DNA of 64,000 bases from Cryptomeria japonica (lineage: Eukaryota; Streptophyta; Pinopsida; Cupressales; Cupressaceae): positions 138,510,747 to 138,574,746 of the forward strand of contig NC_081412.1 in the NCBI RefSeq assembly GCF_030272615.1, written 5' to 3'. Below, one piece after another: positions 47,576 to 60,354 of this stretch; the stretch's first letter is position 1, and every line of letters begins with the position of its first letter. The translations under genes were made by a program, and so were the position numbers. A model generated the notes under the pieces. The model had not been told where the DNA came from and did not search any database. It saw only the letters and a program-made list of their open reading frames with translations.

Positions 47576-48779
47576 TGTGTATCTATATAACAATGTGTAT
47601 GCATATATCATGAAAGATCAGGAAAAATATTTTAGTGGTTGGAAGACTGTATGCAGTAAACTAGTTAGGTGTTTTAATTCCTTCAGATGTTGTAAATCTA
47701 GAATTATAGTGGTAGACTCATCTTATACCCTAATTCCTCCACAATATTGTTCTATTTTTTTCAAAAAAATATCCTCATATCTAGAGTGAATAGTAAGGTT
47801 ATACTATCGCTAGACCAGCATGTCTAAGGTCTATCATTACGAATAAATATGTAAATATTGGTGTGCAGGCTTGGAGGTTATGTCTACTTACACCATTTAG
47901 CTAACTAAAATCTAAAAATTATAAGAATATAACTAGGTATCAAGGTGCAGCAAGGCTTCTTTCGGTCAACTTAAACTGAAAAACCAATAAGTTATAATTA
48001 GCTAGTGTGTGTCTTAGTTGTAATATGCACCTTAACGCAAGTACATATACCTCTAATGTAGAAATAATTGTGTAATGACAATTGTAGGCCTATGTGTTAA
48101 GTTTGTGTATACTCTTTAGTAGAACTATAGACTAGAATAAAATCTTAACCATAGAATCTCTGCCCTTCATGAAATTTGGGATTATTGTGATTCAATGGTT
48201 GGGACAATTGCTAAGTTGTTAAATTTAATTATACTCTAAATCTAAGGAATCCTAGAATACCTATTGTACATTGGAAGGTATGGGTACGTATGCACACTTG
48301 TACATGTACTTTGACATATACCATCAAGTAGATACCAGTATGGTTATAGTTGGAATTACTTGATGGATATGTGAAGTTATTTGTACTCGTGTGTATGTGT
48401 AAGCATACCTAACATGTGTTGGTAAGCATATTTAGCATAGTGGTGCAAACGTATGCCCCTAACTTCCCCAGCTGGGAATTCAATTGATACATTATAAAAC
48501 ATTTCAAATCGAATGAGAAAGAAATAAATGATAACACTTAAGAGTTATAAAATTGTATCTATGGAACGCTAACACAAAAGTTGGACCTTAGTTCCCTCTT
48601 GAGTTCACTTGAACTCCTAGAACTTAGACTTATTGCCGAGAAGGGAGAGATCATTGACAACGCATAAATTCATGCTTACAGTATAAAACCTTGGCCAAGG
48701 TAGTGTTGTGTAATGCATGCACTAGTCTGATCTTTAGCACCAGATACACCCTTATTCAAAGCATCATACTAGTAGGGAG

Positions 48780-48960
48780 TTACCCTTAGCGTATGACCGA
48801 CTAAGTGTGTAGGTCCTAATAGCAAGTCTCAGATGGCATTGAGTTCTCGTATTCCTTTACCTCCCTGCAAAGGGTCGGGCTAGTCCAGAAGGATATGACA
48901 TGGGGGACTAGATAGTCTATGGTTGGGCAGAAAAATGCCCTAATGATACTTTCCCTCCCC
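48780..48960 (-). repeat. Inverted repeat, right arm
   Basis: Partner of 46110-46270 in reverse orientation; CCTAATGATACTTTCCCTCC near 48931. Confidence 0.65.
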
Positions 48961-49250
48961 ACTAGTAGAATGACAGAGTTTGAAGTTTAGAATTTAGCAT
49001 CAGTTGAAAAGTACTCTTTAAACCCTAGCTCTCTTTCATTTCATGCAAGTTAATTAGTTCTTGATATTGCATGTATGCTTAATTTTTAGTTCAATGTACT
49101 TAATCTTCAATTATCATTATTCATCTTCCTATTTTTAATTTTAAATAAAAATATATATATCCATCTTTCTATGCTTATGTTGATGGCTATTCTTTTGCAA
49201 CCGTTAGATTATTTGAATTTAAATTTCTTTCAAAATTTCAGCATGTTACA

Positions 49251-49800
49251 GAGAGGATGGATGATGTTTATAGTACTTATATAGTTGGTGTTGCGACTTG
49301 TAGCATGTGGTTTATCATGATGTCACGATAGATTGGTTATTCATTGGTTACACAATCAGTGGGAGCTTTTGATAGTGATTATTAGTAGTGTAGAATTGTT
49401 TGTTGATTGGTGGTTTATTGGTGGTTGTATGTATCTTCTTGGCTTGGACATCATGGTTACACTTGATGTTATTGAATTTTTAGTTTTATGTGTAGACCTT
49501 TCTGATCTTCATTTAGGAGATGGTTGTCATGATTCTATGTGTGACTCGGTATCATGGTTCAGTTGGATTCATTGGTAGTGACATGGATTCACCATTGGAT
49601 AGTGGATGATCTTCTTAGTGTGTAGATATTTGGAGGATTCCTTAAATCCTCTTGCTTTAGAAGATTCTTTCACATTTGTAGGTACGCTGGTAGAAGATGG
49701 TTATCTTCATGTGATAGGAGATGGTTACGGGTGATGTTTGGTTTAGAGTACATTTGTTATTATGTCATGATTACTATTTATTATTATATGCTAGAATTGT
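49251..49800 (+). other. G/T-skewed non-coding DNA
   Basis: Continues 45200-45772 across the 3.5-kb LTR. Plus-strand ORFs here have low-complexity composition and no domain. Confidence 0.4.
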
Positions 49801-51107
49801 GGTATCATTCAATTAATAAAAAAGTAACTAAAAATACCAATGAAACTTTATATATTAAATAATTTTAATTAATAAACTAGTTAAACAATCAATGCATTCC
49901 AAGATGTTCCATTGTTCTCTATCTCCAAGGATTCCTCAAGTCATGGTTGTGATCTCAAATCATTGAGCACTTGACTTTTAGAATGATAAATTAAGGGATG
50001 AGTTCTATGATAAAATGATCTATATGCTATGCAATTAAGATCTATATGATAATAACCATGCTATTGAAATTGATCTATAATAATGAGATTATGATACTAT
50101 GCTATGATAATGAGATTATGATAATAAAATGCTTCTAAAATGATTGATATGCTTATGAGAGACAAAATATAGATAGAGATAGCTTTGATAGACAAGAACC
50201 TTGATCACGAGACCCTTGATAATGAGAGGATGAGTTTTATCTATAGAGGAAATGGGTAATTGGATGGCTAGGATGGATTTCACTTAGCAAGAGCTAGGAT
50301 TGCATGAGGAGGGCTTGATCCTCAATCCATGTTTGCAACTTTCACCAATGCCATGGTGACAAGTGGAATCATGAGAAGGCTTGAGAGGAGAGGGAAGAGG
50401 CATTAAATGCTTGAAGAGACATGATGGTTACCCTAGGTGGTTGAGTTATTGGATAATGGCTTTATCCAAGGGGTAAATGAATGTGAAAGGGTTAGAGGAT
50501 TACCTTAGTAAAATCATTAAATGCTTGACAAGACTTGAGGGTTATATGGATGGTTGAGTAAGAGAAAAATTCTCTAACCAAGAGTCACAGATGGGTTAGT
50601 TGGATTAAAGCCTTTAAGGCTTGAGGAGACTTTGAGGGTTAACTTGTTGAAGAGAAAAAGGCTTTTAACGCTATGTAAGAGCCTTAAATGTATTTGAGAA
50701 GTGACTCCTTCCTAATCCTTAGTTTAGGAATGTGCAAATACTTTGAGGGGAACTAGGCTAATTTAGAAGGGTTTAGAAGAAAATTAGTGAGTAAGTGGGC
50801 ATTGTAGGAAAATGCAATTGGGTGAGGATAAATAGGATTTTAAATAAATAATAATTTATTTAAATGTGAGAGATGGGATTTAAATAAATATTAATTTATT
50901 CAAATATGTGAGGGGGATTTGATTAAACAATTATGATTTATTTATTTAATTAAAAGCTAGAATTTGGTTAAGTGAATTAAATCAAATAAATTGAATAATT
51001 TATTTAATTAATAGTTAAAAAAGGATAAAGGATTAATTAAATAATTAATAGTTGGATGAACAAATATAAAACTCATTTAATTGGGTGGCCAGAAATAGGT
51101 GTCTATT
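49801..51107 (-). mobile_element. Decayed minus-strand LTR of the TGTAGACACC type
   Basis: Minus strand from 51107 reads AATAGACACCTATTTCTGGC, matching the TGTAGACACCTAAAAATGG start at 3125, followed by TTAATTAA-rich DNA as in the 28653 LTR. No PPT next to it, so probably a solo LTR. The low-coordinate end is a guess. Confidence 0.4.
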
Positions 51108-52740
51108 GGCATGATAAATTTTTCTTGAGACCACGATTTGTTCACTTGAAGTATATGATATCTTAAGAGGAGATGGTTACATCATGTTGTCATATTTATG
51201 TTCTTGATTACATGGTTGGAGATTTAACATTGATATTAGTGGTTCTCTTTGTATTGAGTGTATGATCATTGTCTTGATTAGTTCATGATAGTGCTATGTT
51301 GCATTTGGAGTTTGCCATGAATTGATCAATCATAGGTGCTCATGGATACATGGAGACATAGGTAATGTTGGTACTCTATTGTGTTTAGAGATATGTGTTG
51401 AGATGGTTGTTTGAACAGGAAGTCTAAGGAGTATTCACTTGGTATGGACTTGAGAGGAGATTGTTCTTAGAGTGAGTCATGATGACTTTGATATCTTGAT
51501 GAAAATTCTCATTCCCCACTCTTGGTCTACTCAGTAGTTCACTACTTGAGAGGTATTGCTCATTACATTCGTTCAAGGTACATTAAGTTTATGGATATCT
51601 TTCATAAATATGGATCTTGAGCTATGAAGATTGTTAGTCTAAAGGATTCATTTGAGATATGTTTGACATTGGTTATCTCCTTCTACATATGTTGTTATTA
51701 TGATATCATTATGAGTATATTATGATACTTATGATTGTTTGATCTAAGATATTGAATGAGGTTTTGGGTGTTGTTTTGGAAGAGATCATACTTGACATAA
51801 TGGTGCTTATTTGAGGTGTTGGTAGAAGGACATTTTATGATTTACAAGTTTTCTCTCTTAATTATATGGTTTCTTCCATGAGATTCATGTTCATATGATT
51901 TCAGAGGATGGTGACATATTGTGGGAGATTATGTCACATTTGAGTTGCATGTGTGCATACTTGTGATTGTTCTTGGTACTTTTTGTATGAATTTACTTAT
52001 CACACCTTCATATGATATGTTATTGGTAGACTTGATATGCTTTGAGCTTCATTTGAGATTTGGTATTACCCATGCAGTAGGATTTGGAGATACATATACA
52101 TATACATATACATGTAGATGTACTTTATTGATAGGTTTTGATACAAGGAGATTGATTATGGTTTATAGGTTGATGTGATGTTGGAATGAGTTTACTAATT
52201 TTATTTATACCTAAGAGGTATGGATGTTTGGATGTGTAGACAAGTGCTATGGATGTTTTCCAATCATGTGGGTTTTTTTAAAATTGTAAGATAGTTTAAA
52301 TTTAATTATTTTCAAATGCTTAGCAAAAATTCAACAAAAATACAAAAGATCACACTTTCCTAGGAATAAAAGGATGAAATAGCATATTAGGTATTTCAAT
52401 TTTATTTAAAATTGACTAAGCACCTTATTTTACAATAAATCATTTTTCAAAAGAGTATGGCCAACAAAATATAATAGAAATCTTGAAATAACACCATTGA
52501 GATCCTCCTTGGGTAGTGTGAGTGTAACCTTCATCTTATAGCATATGAATGCCAACTCAACTATAGATTTCTTATAAAACAATATCCCAAACTAGTGTCC
52601 TCAATGCTTTTATAGTATGATAAAATCCTTGATGAAGAAAGAAATCTCTTAAAATCATACGTCATCGTGTCTATGTTTGGTAATTCTTGGACTTAGCTAT
52701 TTTTGATGATCCCTCACCCTTAGCTTCCTTTGGTGGTATT
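51108..52740 (+). other. G/T-skewed non-coding DNA, then AT-rich
   Basis: No domain. 51110-52260 has the GATGGTTA texture. 52265-52740 is plain AT-rich. Contains an (ACATAT)n tract at 52091-52112. Confidence 0.4.
52091..52112. repeat. (ACATAT)n microsatellite
   Basis: TACATATACATATACATATA, about 3.5 hexamer units. Confidence 0.85.
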
Positions 52741-53789
52741 TAGTTTGGAGACAACTAAGAGGTGGGGGGGAGGGTGAATCAATTGTCTACAAATTTTAAT
52801 CCAAATATGACTTAACCAGACTTAATGATCAATGCCGATAAACCAAACTTTAATGTTGGTAGACAGTTTAGCAGTTAATTATAGTACCGGTAAATTTTAA
52901 TGCATGAAATAGAAAGACAATAACATCCACAAAACATAACACAAATATTTGTATGTGGAAACCCTATAAGGGGAAAAACCACGGTGGGAAACCTTACCCA
53001 CAATCAGATGATGCTACTACAGATAGTATGTGTGTACAATATGGAGTCTGCACATGTAGAAAGACCAATTCCCTAGAGCTCACTACTCAATCACAAGATG
53101 GGAGTCACACTGACTACAATTGGATGGTTAAATCCAATGATAATGTACTGCTCAAAATAGCATCTTCATATGCTAGATTCAGTACCAGTTAAGCTCTGAT
53201 TATCTTCTCAAAACTTTCCTTCAATCTTCAAATGATGTATGCGTGTATAGCTCTACTTATTTTCACATATACCTTATTCGCACTTACTTACATTCCCATA
53301 TCAATCTCATAAAAGATATATTATATATATACCAAAGCCTAAGACCAAATGTGTAGGTCAGCTTAAAAAGAATATTACAATAAAATCAATTACAAATAAA
53401 TCAATATGTGATGCATTATGTCGGCTCAATGCATTTATAATAATAACAAATCATCTCCATAACGTGTCATGCCGATCTGGAATAGATATTCTTCCTGGTG
53501 CATATTCTAGACCTATTTGCCAGTAATAGAAAATATGCAAACCCGAATAGACCAATGAATAAATCACCATAAAAAAGTGTCCAAACAATGTCTTTGACAT
53601 AACCAAGTAGTCTCCAAGTCATTCCAAGTGCCAGTGAACAATATAACCTGCTAGTGAACCAAATATCGATGACTATGCATAAGTCACTGACTTGCCGGTG
53701 AACAAAACCAAAGATCTACAAGTGCTGATAAGTGTTGACAAGTGTTGACATCAATGAAAAAACGAATGCAACACATCAAAATACCAACA
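52741..53789 (-). mobile_element. Solo Copia-type LTR (about 1.05 kb)
   Basis: Plus strand starts TAGTTTGGAGACAACTAAGA then AGGTGGGGGGGAGGGTGAAT (C-tract motif, minus) and ends ATACCAACA. Motif GGGGAAAAACCACGGTGGG at 52971. No partner LTR, PBS or PPT adjoining. TSD not resolved. Confidence 0.65.
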
Positions 53790-55511
53790 AGTTATTTCAA
53801 TCATGGGTTAGAAATAAAAAACTCTTTTAGGACTTAGTGACATAATCTATTAATATAAAAATAAATTAAATTATTTATACCATCATATTTTCACAAGACC
53901 GTAAATTTAAGCTTATGTGAAAATTGGACTTATGTCAACCATGTTTGTAATGTTTCAAGAAATGTCAAAGCTTGGAAATTTCAAGGATTGGAGCTCATTT
54001 AGGAACCTTCCTTGTTTCTATTAGTTTTCCATTTTTTCATTTTTTTAGCCTTTTAGTGTATTTTGTCATGGATTGGGTACAATCGGGGATTTTATGTCCC
54101 CTTGGATATCTCCATCATTGTCAGTTTTTCCTAGCCCTTCATTACTTAGTGCTTTAAATTGACCATGTCGGTCATTCCATCAAATGAAGTAATCTCCAAA
54201 TTTTTGGTATTTTTGACTTTAATCCTTCATTTTTTTACTTTCAATGTGTTTGTTGTGCTTTTTTCTTGAATGCTTGGTAGGTCATTTTTCTAGGTTCGAC
54301 ATTCCATTTAGTCATGAAAATCCTAAATCTTTGATATCCTTTTTCAAAAGTTAGGTTTTTAGACCAGTTGGGGAATCCACACAAATGAGGATTTTTTAAC
54401 ATTCCCTTCAAACAAGTAAATTGCAAAATCATTTGAAAATATCAACTTTTAAACAAGTTCATCAAGACTTAAAGTCCATTAGGGCTTTGAACGATCTGTA
54501 GATTGTTCCATGGGGAAAGGTATTCCTTGACCTTTTGTGAATACTTTTGATCATTAGTACTTAGTAATTTTCATGAATTTAGAAGATCAAAATTTGATAT
54601 TTGGATCTTTTTAAATTCTAAGGTTTCAAAGTTTCAATGTTTGATTGGCCTAGTAATTTGATTCAAAATTTTCAACAACTAGTGGATAACTTTTTGCAAT
54701 ATTTTCAAAACAATATTCCAGGCCACTAGTTACATTGACTTATCTAGTGCATTGCAAACAAGGTGCTAAAGAGAAAGTGATTGATTTCATTGGTAGATAT
54801 CAAAATTTATATTTACAAATCTCTTATTCTCTTCCTAATGTTGATATTGAAAGAGTTTTCAGTAGCATTTTATGTTGGCAATATCATTGATGTCAACCTA
54901 ATATCCAACAATATATGAACTCAAGCCCATTGTGAGAGAACTTCAAACACATGAATGGTAGAAGGTATATCTATATCTTTAATATAATCAAGCTAAGGGT
55001 GTCCCAAATTCACATGTAATTGGTTAAAGGTAGGGATAATGGAGAAGACAACATCTAAGAACTTAGTACCAACTTCAATGGGAAGGGTGATGGAACCTAC
55101 AATGGGACAAGTGAAACCATCATGAACATTAATCACAACATTAGATTTATCATATGTATCTTGATGAATTTGTTGTGTATAGAGATGTTCTTATGTGATA
55201 ACATTCACTAGGAATACTGGATAATTGAGCACTCCACATGAGAGATTTCCTTTAATCTTTGTAGTAATGTATAATGGACCATTAGGTTCTTTAATGATAT
55301 ATCTTGATTCAAAGGTGATGTTAGGGTCACACTTAGGCTTAGGTTTTTCAATCAATTTCAAAACATTTTTTTTTTATTTCATGACATATAATATTAATAG
55401 CTATAAAATCTCTATCATTATGCTCAACAACATTGGTAGGATGAGAAATAAAAGAATTGGTAAATATTTGCAAATTTTGATTAGGAGGTGCTAAAAATTT
55501 ATTTTCATTAT
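53790..55511. other. AT-rich non-coding stretch
   Basis: No supported gene. A 38-bp fragment 54874-54911 starts TGTTGGCAATATCATTGATG and ends CCAACA, looking like leftover LTR ends. Nothing else recognised. Confidence 0.4.
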
Positions 55512-56572
55512 TGTTAGGGTTTAGGTATATCTGGAGCAAATACAAATTAACAATTATATACAAATTCAAATACACAAAGACAAAAAAAACACAACACAAA
55601 TAACATAGAGATTTAATGTAGTTTACCCAATATTGGCTACATCCATAGAACACAACCATCCAATATTTTCTTATTATCCAGTAAGATAGTACAACACCAA
55701 TTCAATGCTTAGGGAAACAAGTACAAAGTCGGTAAATAAAATTAACCTTAACCCTAAAAGAATATTCTCATAATATTGTCCTCATACTTGTATTCTTGTA
55801 CTCATACTCATATTCTCCTGAAGAAACCAATCATTAAATGCTAGCAAAAAAGAATAAACTTAATAAATAGGTAAAAATAGGGCAACTCAAATAATCTATG
55901 ATATTTCAACACATAAGATATTGCACTGCATAGAACCAATTCATCTAAAATGCATACCATTGAATCCTTCTACCTTTCTAAACATGTTCCCAAAACTGCA
56001 CAAGCATATCAATCACCGTGAAATAATGCAGAGCATTCTAGTGAGTCAAGTAGGACTCACTGCAATATTAGATTTTAGTCTAGAGAGTAGACACTTATAA
56101 CTTTTGATGTAGAAGTAGATATGATTGGAGAACTATAAATTTGACACCTTACATACTATCAATCTTACCTCTAGAACTGCATAACTAGATCTTGTAAAGT
56201 TACAAGATGCAGACCAAATTACAAGCTCTTGAATAAATTTGAATCAAATATTAAATTACTAAGTCCTTGATCATGTAGCCACCAATCAGTGCAATTTCCT
56301 CTCATAACCAAAACATAAAGTATATGTAATAGTGTTATATCACAAACTTACAAATCATCCAAACCAGCGTTCCGCCATGAATATAATTGGTGATCCTTCG
56401 GACATTCCTCAATCATGTTGATCATAACAAGCATTGAGTGAAACCATCTTTGTCAAATGTCTCACCATACAATATCATTTCTCAGCCTCTTCCACTTCAT
56501 CAATGATCACAAGTTTCCAATACATATTCATTTGATATCAATGACAACACCATGTTGCAAATATTTCCAACA
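55512..56572 (-). repeat. 3' LTR of a pol-less Copia-type element
   Basis: TGTTAGGGTTTAGG at 55512 to ATTTCCAACA at 56572, followed by the PPT. About 1.06 kb. The partner LTR is missing on the right. Confidence 0.6.
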
Positions 56573-56586
56573 ATCTCCCCCTTTAT
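56573..56586 (-). promoter_or_regulatory. Polypurine tract of the 55512 element
   Basis: Minus AAAGGGGGAGAT then TGTTGG, as in E1, E2, E4 and E5; a second tract CTCCCCCTTTGACATCAA at 56653. Confidence 0.8.
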
Positions 56587-56689
56587 CTTTGATGGAAACA
56601 CACCTTTATTTACAAATCTTATCTTCTTATACATACTAGATATACATTTCTCTCCCCCTTTGACATCAATTAAAAAAGGTATATTAACT

Positions 56690-59010
56690 ATAAAAAATAT
56701 TGCATAGACTCCCTTGAATTGTGTGCACTCATTACAAAACTCTCCCACTTAGATGGAGGTCCCTCAAAAACTGATGCTATATACTTAAAATATTTCAAAT
56801 AACACCAAAAATAATATTGCAATCCACCACAAAAATGTCTCATCTTTGTACTAGAAACTCCCTTATAAGGTAAGATAACCTTATACATTACCTTGAGGTG
56901 GGATAAAGTTGCATCCCAGTTTTCCTCTATTGAAGAAAGAATTTGGTTTTGACAAACATTTAGCCTCATCTACATTATCAAGTACTTTCATCATCTATTC
57001 TATCTTGTCTACTTCTCCTAAAACCCTAGATAATGAAGCCAATCTCAAATTTACTATTTCTCTCAACAAACTATATTGTTTCTTTAATTGATCCTTATGG
57101 TCCTACAACAAAGATAGCTACAAATGAAGTTTCTCCACTTGAACTCTAGTGAAAACATCCTTATCCTTTGTCAAATTATAGGCTCTTGCAAATGGAAAGA
57201 TCTAAAAGTCAATTAAGTCAATTCCACTTTAATGTTTTTGGTATAATTAGACCACCTTAAACAAAATTAATAAAGAGAAATAGACTAATCAACAATACCT
57301 TTGAACTCCTTTATATTCCCTTGTAGTTTTTTGTTTGCATTGGCACACTAGTCAAATACTTTTGCCATTCTTTTATCTCTCATATTTCACAAAGCTTCTT
57401 GCTCTACCTTCTACTCAGCATGAGAAGAATGATCCTTAAAAGAATTTATTAGTAACTTCAATTTTTTTTTCTTGAGCTAAGGAAGAATGTATGTTTACTT
57501 CTAACAGCCTTCATGTATTATTTTCATTGCATCATCAACTAGGATTTTCTTCTTCACATGATGTTCCTATACTACTTCTTTTCTTTTAGAGGCATGTAGG
57601 ATGCCACCAAACTGAAACTTATGAAGGGGAGAAATATTTGTGTCTATTTGAAATTCATGAGTTAGAATTTGTAATAGCTCTGGTGTCACCATAGGTTCCA
57701 ATTGCATTTGCAAACCTAATACGTCTTTGACAAAATCTTATCTTTTGAAGGAAGTATCATGTTTCTCATATGTTTTCTTGATTGCATCTTGACTCCTCTC
57801 AATATTATTCTCTTCCTTCTCTTCTTCACTTCCAATCTATGCATTCTCCTTTGTACTAACACTCTCTATATTCTATGGAATGTTTTGTTCTTCATTTTTC
57901 CTTGTATTCTCTAGAAGAGGGACATTCACTTCACTTTATCACACTACACCTTGTGCAAATTTGTTAGAATTATTTGGAGGATAAGTCTCCTTATCTTTTT
58001 CTATATCAACATTCTTTTTATCATCATCACTTCTTGAAATGTGAATGTTAAAGATTGACACATAAACAATAAAAACATCATCTATCTCCTCCACAATCAG
58101 AGTCGCCCTCAATCACTACATCACCTTTTTTTATATCCTTCAAGATCCTTGGAGTTATTTCCTTTGTTTCCCTTTGAAATTCATCTTTATCATCATATCT
58201 CATAATCATTAGGTTGTTCACCCTTTGCTTTGTTCTCAACTCCTAATATTGCCTTTGAATAATCATTGTCATTTCATCCTTAGATAGTGAGGATCCAACC
58301 CATCTCAAAGATTTTTTTTCTCAACTCCTTTTCTATCTTCACAACCTCATCTCTTGTCTCCAAGAATACTTTAGCAAGGCTCTTTAGAAGATGATCCAAA
58401 ATGTCACTTAAGGTCAAAATGCACTTCATCATACACTGATGAGGGATTGCTCAATGACTTCCTAATTATATAGGAGCACATTTGGATAAACTTTAGAAAT
58501 TTCTTCTAAGCCCCATGACTCTCTATTGAATTGAGAATTGTATCCAAACTTAAGGGGTATTGCTCAGATGACTCATGAGGAGTCTTCTTTATCTTCTTGA
58601 CCTTCCCCTTCTCCTTTCCTTTACCTTTTTCCTTTTCTTTTCCTTTGGATCTTCCTACCTCTTCTCCTTACAATATTATATTTTCTCTTCTATTTAATAT
58701 TAAAGCTTATTTTCTTCTTAAAATTCTTCTTCATCACTTTCTACATTTATAGGATCAACCTTTTCTCTTTAGTTTTCTACTTTTTTCTTGGCTTCTTCTT
58801 CTTAGCAAACTTTGACTTCTCTAGGACATCAGTAGTAGATCTCTTTCTGCTTGGAGGGGTTTGTGTAGGTCCAAAAGGCTTAGTTAGAGTAGTAGTGGCA
58901 ATAGTAGATCTACTTATTCTTCTTAGTTCTTGTGGAGACTATAGGGAATCAATAACAACTTGAGATGTCTCAATGGTACTTGTAGATGATACTGCTAACA
59001 TCTCCTTCAT
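56690..59010 (-). pseudogene. Internal protein remnant of the 55512 element, unknown
   Basis: Minus frame pieces from ATG at 59010 (MKEMLAVSSTSTIETSQVVI). Basic stretches RKRSTTDVLEKSKFAKKKK and GRSKGKEKEKGKGKEKGK (58640-58600), hydrophilic middle, helical C-terminus (WDATLSHLKVMYKVILPYKG near 56900). Many stops and frame changes. No RT, IN, protease or zinc knuckle. The layout (basic N-terminus, linker, helical C-terminus next to the PPT) is that of E2, so it is probably a related pol-less element. I do not recognise a family. Confidence 0.5.
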
Positions 59011-59149
59011 GTAAAAGGAAAAATTTGATTTGGCAATTTGCAACATAGAAGGAAGAAATAACCAAATCAACTTCTCTTGGAAAACCTTTACATTCAAAAG
59101 AGTGAAGGAAATGCACTAGATTCAGTCAAAATCAGATAAGGACTGAATA

Positions 59150-60183
59150 CTAAGTGGATTGATGAATGTTTTTGTATGATTTTTCTCTCTTTTGTAATTT
59201 GAAAGGCTGAAACAGGTAAAGTCTTGAAAAATGAAGGTAAAAATGAGAAAACAGTGAGCTACAAATGCGGGATCGAGCTGAGAACCAAGAATTGAGCAAT
59301 ATAAGTTGAGTCGGATACGACCCTAAAAAAGATGCTAAAAAGTTGGGACTAGGAGGTGGCACCATGATCCTTTGAACTTTTTGTGCATCAAAAAAGATTG
59401 ATTCATCTCTATGAATGAAGCTTATTCTAAAGAGTGCAACTCTATACTTGTTTCCTACACACATAAAGAAGGGAAAAAGGGTTGGGAATAGGGGTTTGCC
59501 TAAGTCAAACCTTGGTTTGGAATCAACCTTGAATGAAATATTGCAAACACTTAAAACAAATGATGGAAGGGTATACCTCAGATCTGTAATGAATGATGAT
59601 GATGCTTTGCTTCTTAAATGTAATCACATATGTTGTATGAAAATGACATGAATATGACAAAACCTTAATCACACACACATTCTTGCAAATGAATGATGTA
59701 ATGTTGCTCCACAATTGATAGATGAAGAATATGCAGCCTTGAAGGCCACTAGAAATGCTTGATGATGAATGCTTCAATGCTTGAATGCTTTATTGTAGTT
59801 TGCCTTATGTTCTTGTATCTACTTTTTTGCCTTATTTCCCAAATGAGAGGGGAAGACCTCCTTATATACATGCCCATTGTCAAATATATTAATTTTTTGA
59901 CATAGGCGGACATGGAGCAAGGTTTCCCACTCAAATTAGAGCTGACCTAAGGAGGACCATGGTGTGGCATCATGGTCCTGGTGAGGACCAAGGCACCACA
60001 CCCTGGTCCTACCCCATATTTGGGCTAGGGTTAAGGTTCAATGCAAGTTATAATGAGATAATATGACATTTATTGCATGGTAGAGGTATAAATAGGTCCA
60101 TATCAAAAGTGAGGATGAGAACACTAAGGTGAGGGCCCCAAATGCGGTCAAAATTGAAAAGGGTGCAATTTTAGGATGCTACA
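59150..60183 (-). mobile_element. Minus-strand Gypsy-type LTR (TGTAGCATCC), left end approximate
   Basis: On the minus strand AAAGTGGGGACTAAA (PPT) precedes TGTAGCATCCTAAAATTGCA. The start resembles TGTAGACACCTAAAAATGG at 3125, so a related LTR class. Contains a 58-bp quasi-palindrome. It abuts and probably truncates the 55512 element. Confidence 0.5.
59953..60010. repeat. 58-bp quasi-palindrome (27-bp arms, 4-nt loop)
   Basis: Left arm 59953-59979 begins AGGACCATGGTGTGG, right arm 59984-60010 ends CCACACCCTGGTCCT. 22 of 27 positions pair, loop GGTG. The left arm is itself bounded by AGGACCATG and CATGGTCCT, a perfect inverted pair. Confidence 0.85.
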
Positions 60184-60197
60184 TTTAGTCCCCACTT
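60184..60197 (-). promoter_or_regulatory. Polypurine tract of the Gypsy-type LTR
   Basis: Minus strand TAAAGTGGGGACTAAA, directly before TGTAGCATCC. Confidence 0.55.
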
Positions 60198-60354
60198 TAG
60201 TGAGAGTATCAGCTTACATAAATACTCGCAATGATTTTGGCAACAATGCAGCAAACTGAGAGGGGGGGTAATATTTTTAGGTCCTCTCTATCTCCTAGAT
60301 TGAACTTCTTTCACTATAATTATATTTTGGTGGGTGATTTGATAGGATCTATAT
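60198..60354. other. Short fragment with an LTR-end motif
   Basis: TTGGCAACAATGCAGCAAAC then TGAGAGGGGGGG (60238-60269) matches the reversed end of the 38509-39843 solo LTR. The rest is unassigned. Confidence 0.4.

Larger units (their letters stand above)
45773..49250 (+). mobile_element. Large (3.5 kb) TGTTAC...GTTACA LTR, probably Gypsy, solo
   Basis: TGTTACATCCCACTTGTGCC start and GCATGTTACA end. Flanks GGGAG (45768-45772) and GAGAG (49251-49255) match at 4 of 5 bases. No coding content. Contains (TA)n tracts and an inverted pair of related segments (about 46110-46270 and 48780-48960). Gypsy assignment rests on the TGTTACATCCC start, which I associate with plant Gypsy LTRs. The length may include a nested piece. 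Confidence 0.5.

Noticed and set aside
49333-49578. Plus-strand 81-codon ORF as a small gene
   Set aside because: Trp/Leu/Val-rich translation of G/T-skewed DNA, no domain, and similar chance ORFs occur throughout the stretch.
54780-54870. Possible hAT transposase C-terminus (LPNVDIERVFSSI)
   Set aside because: Only one short ERVFS-like match, no upstream zinc finger or catalytic region and no terminal repeats.
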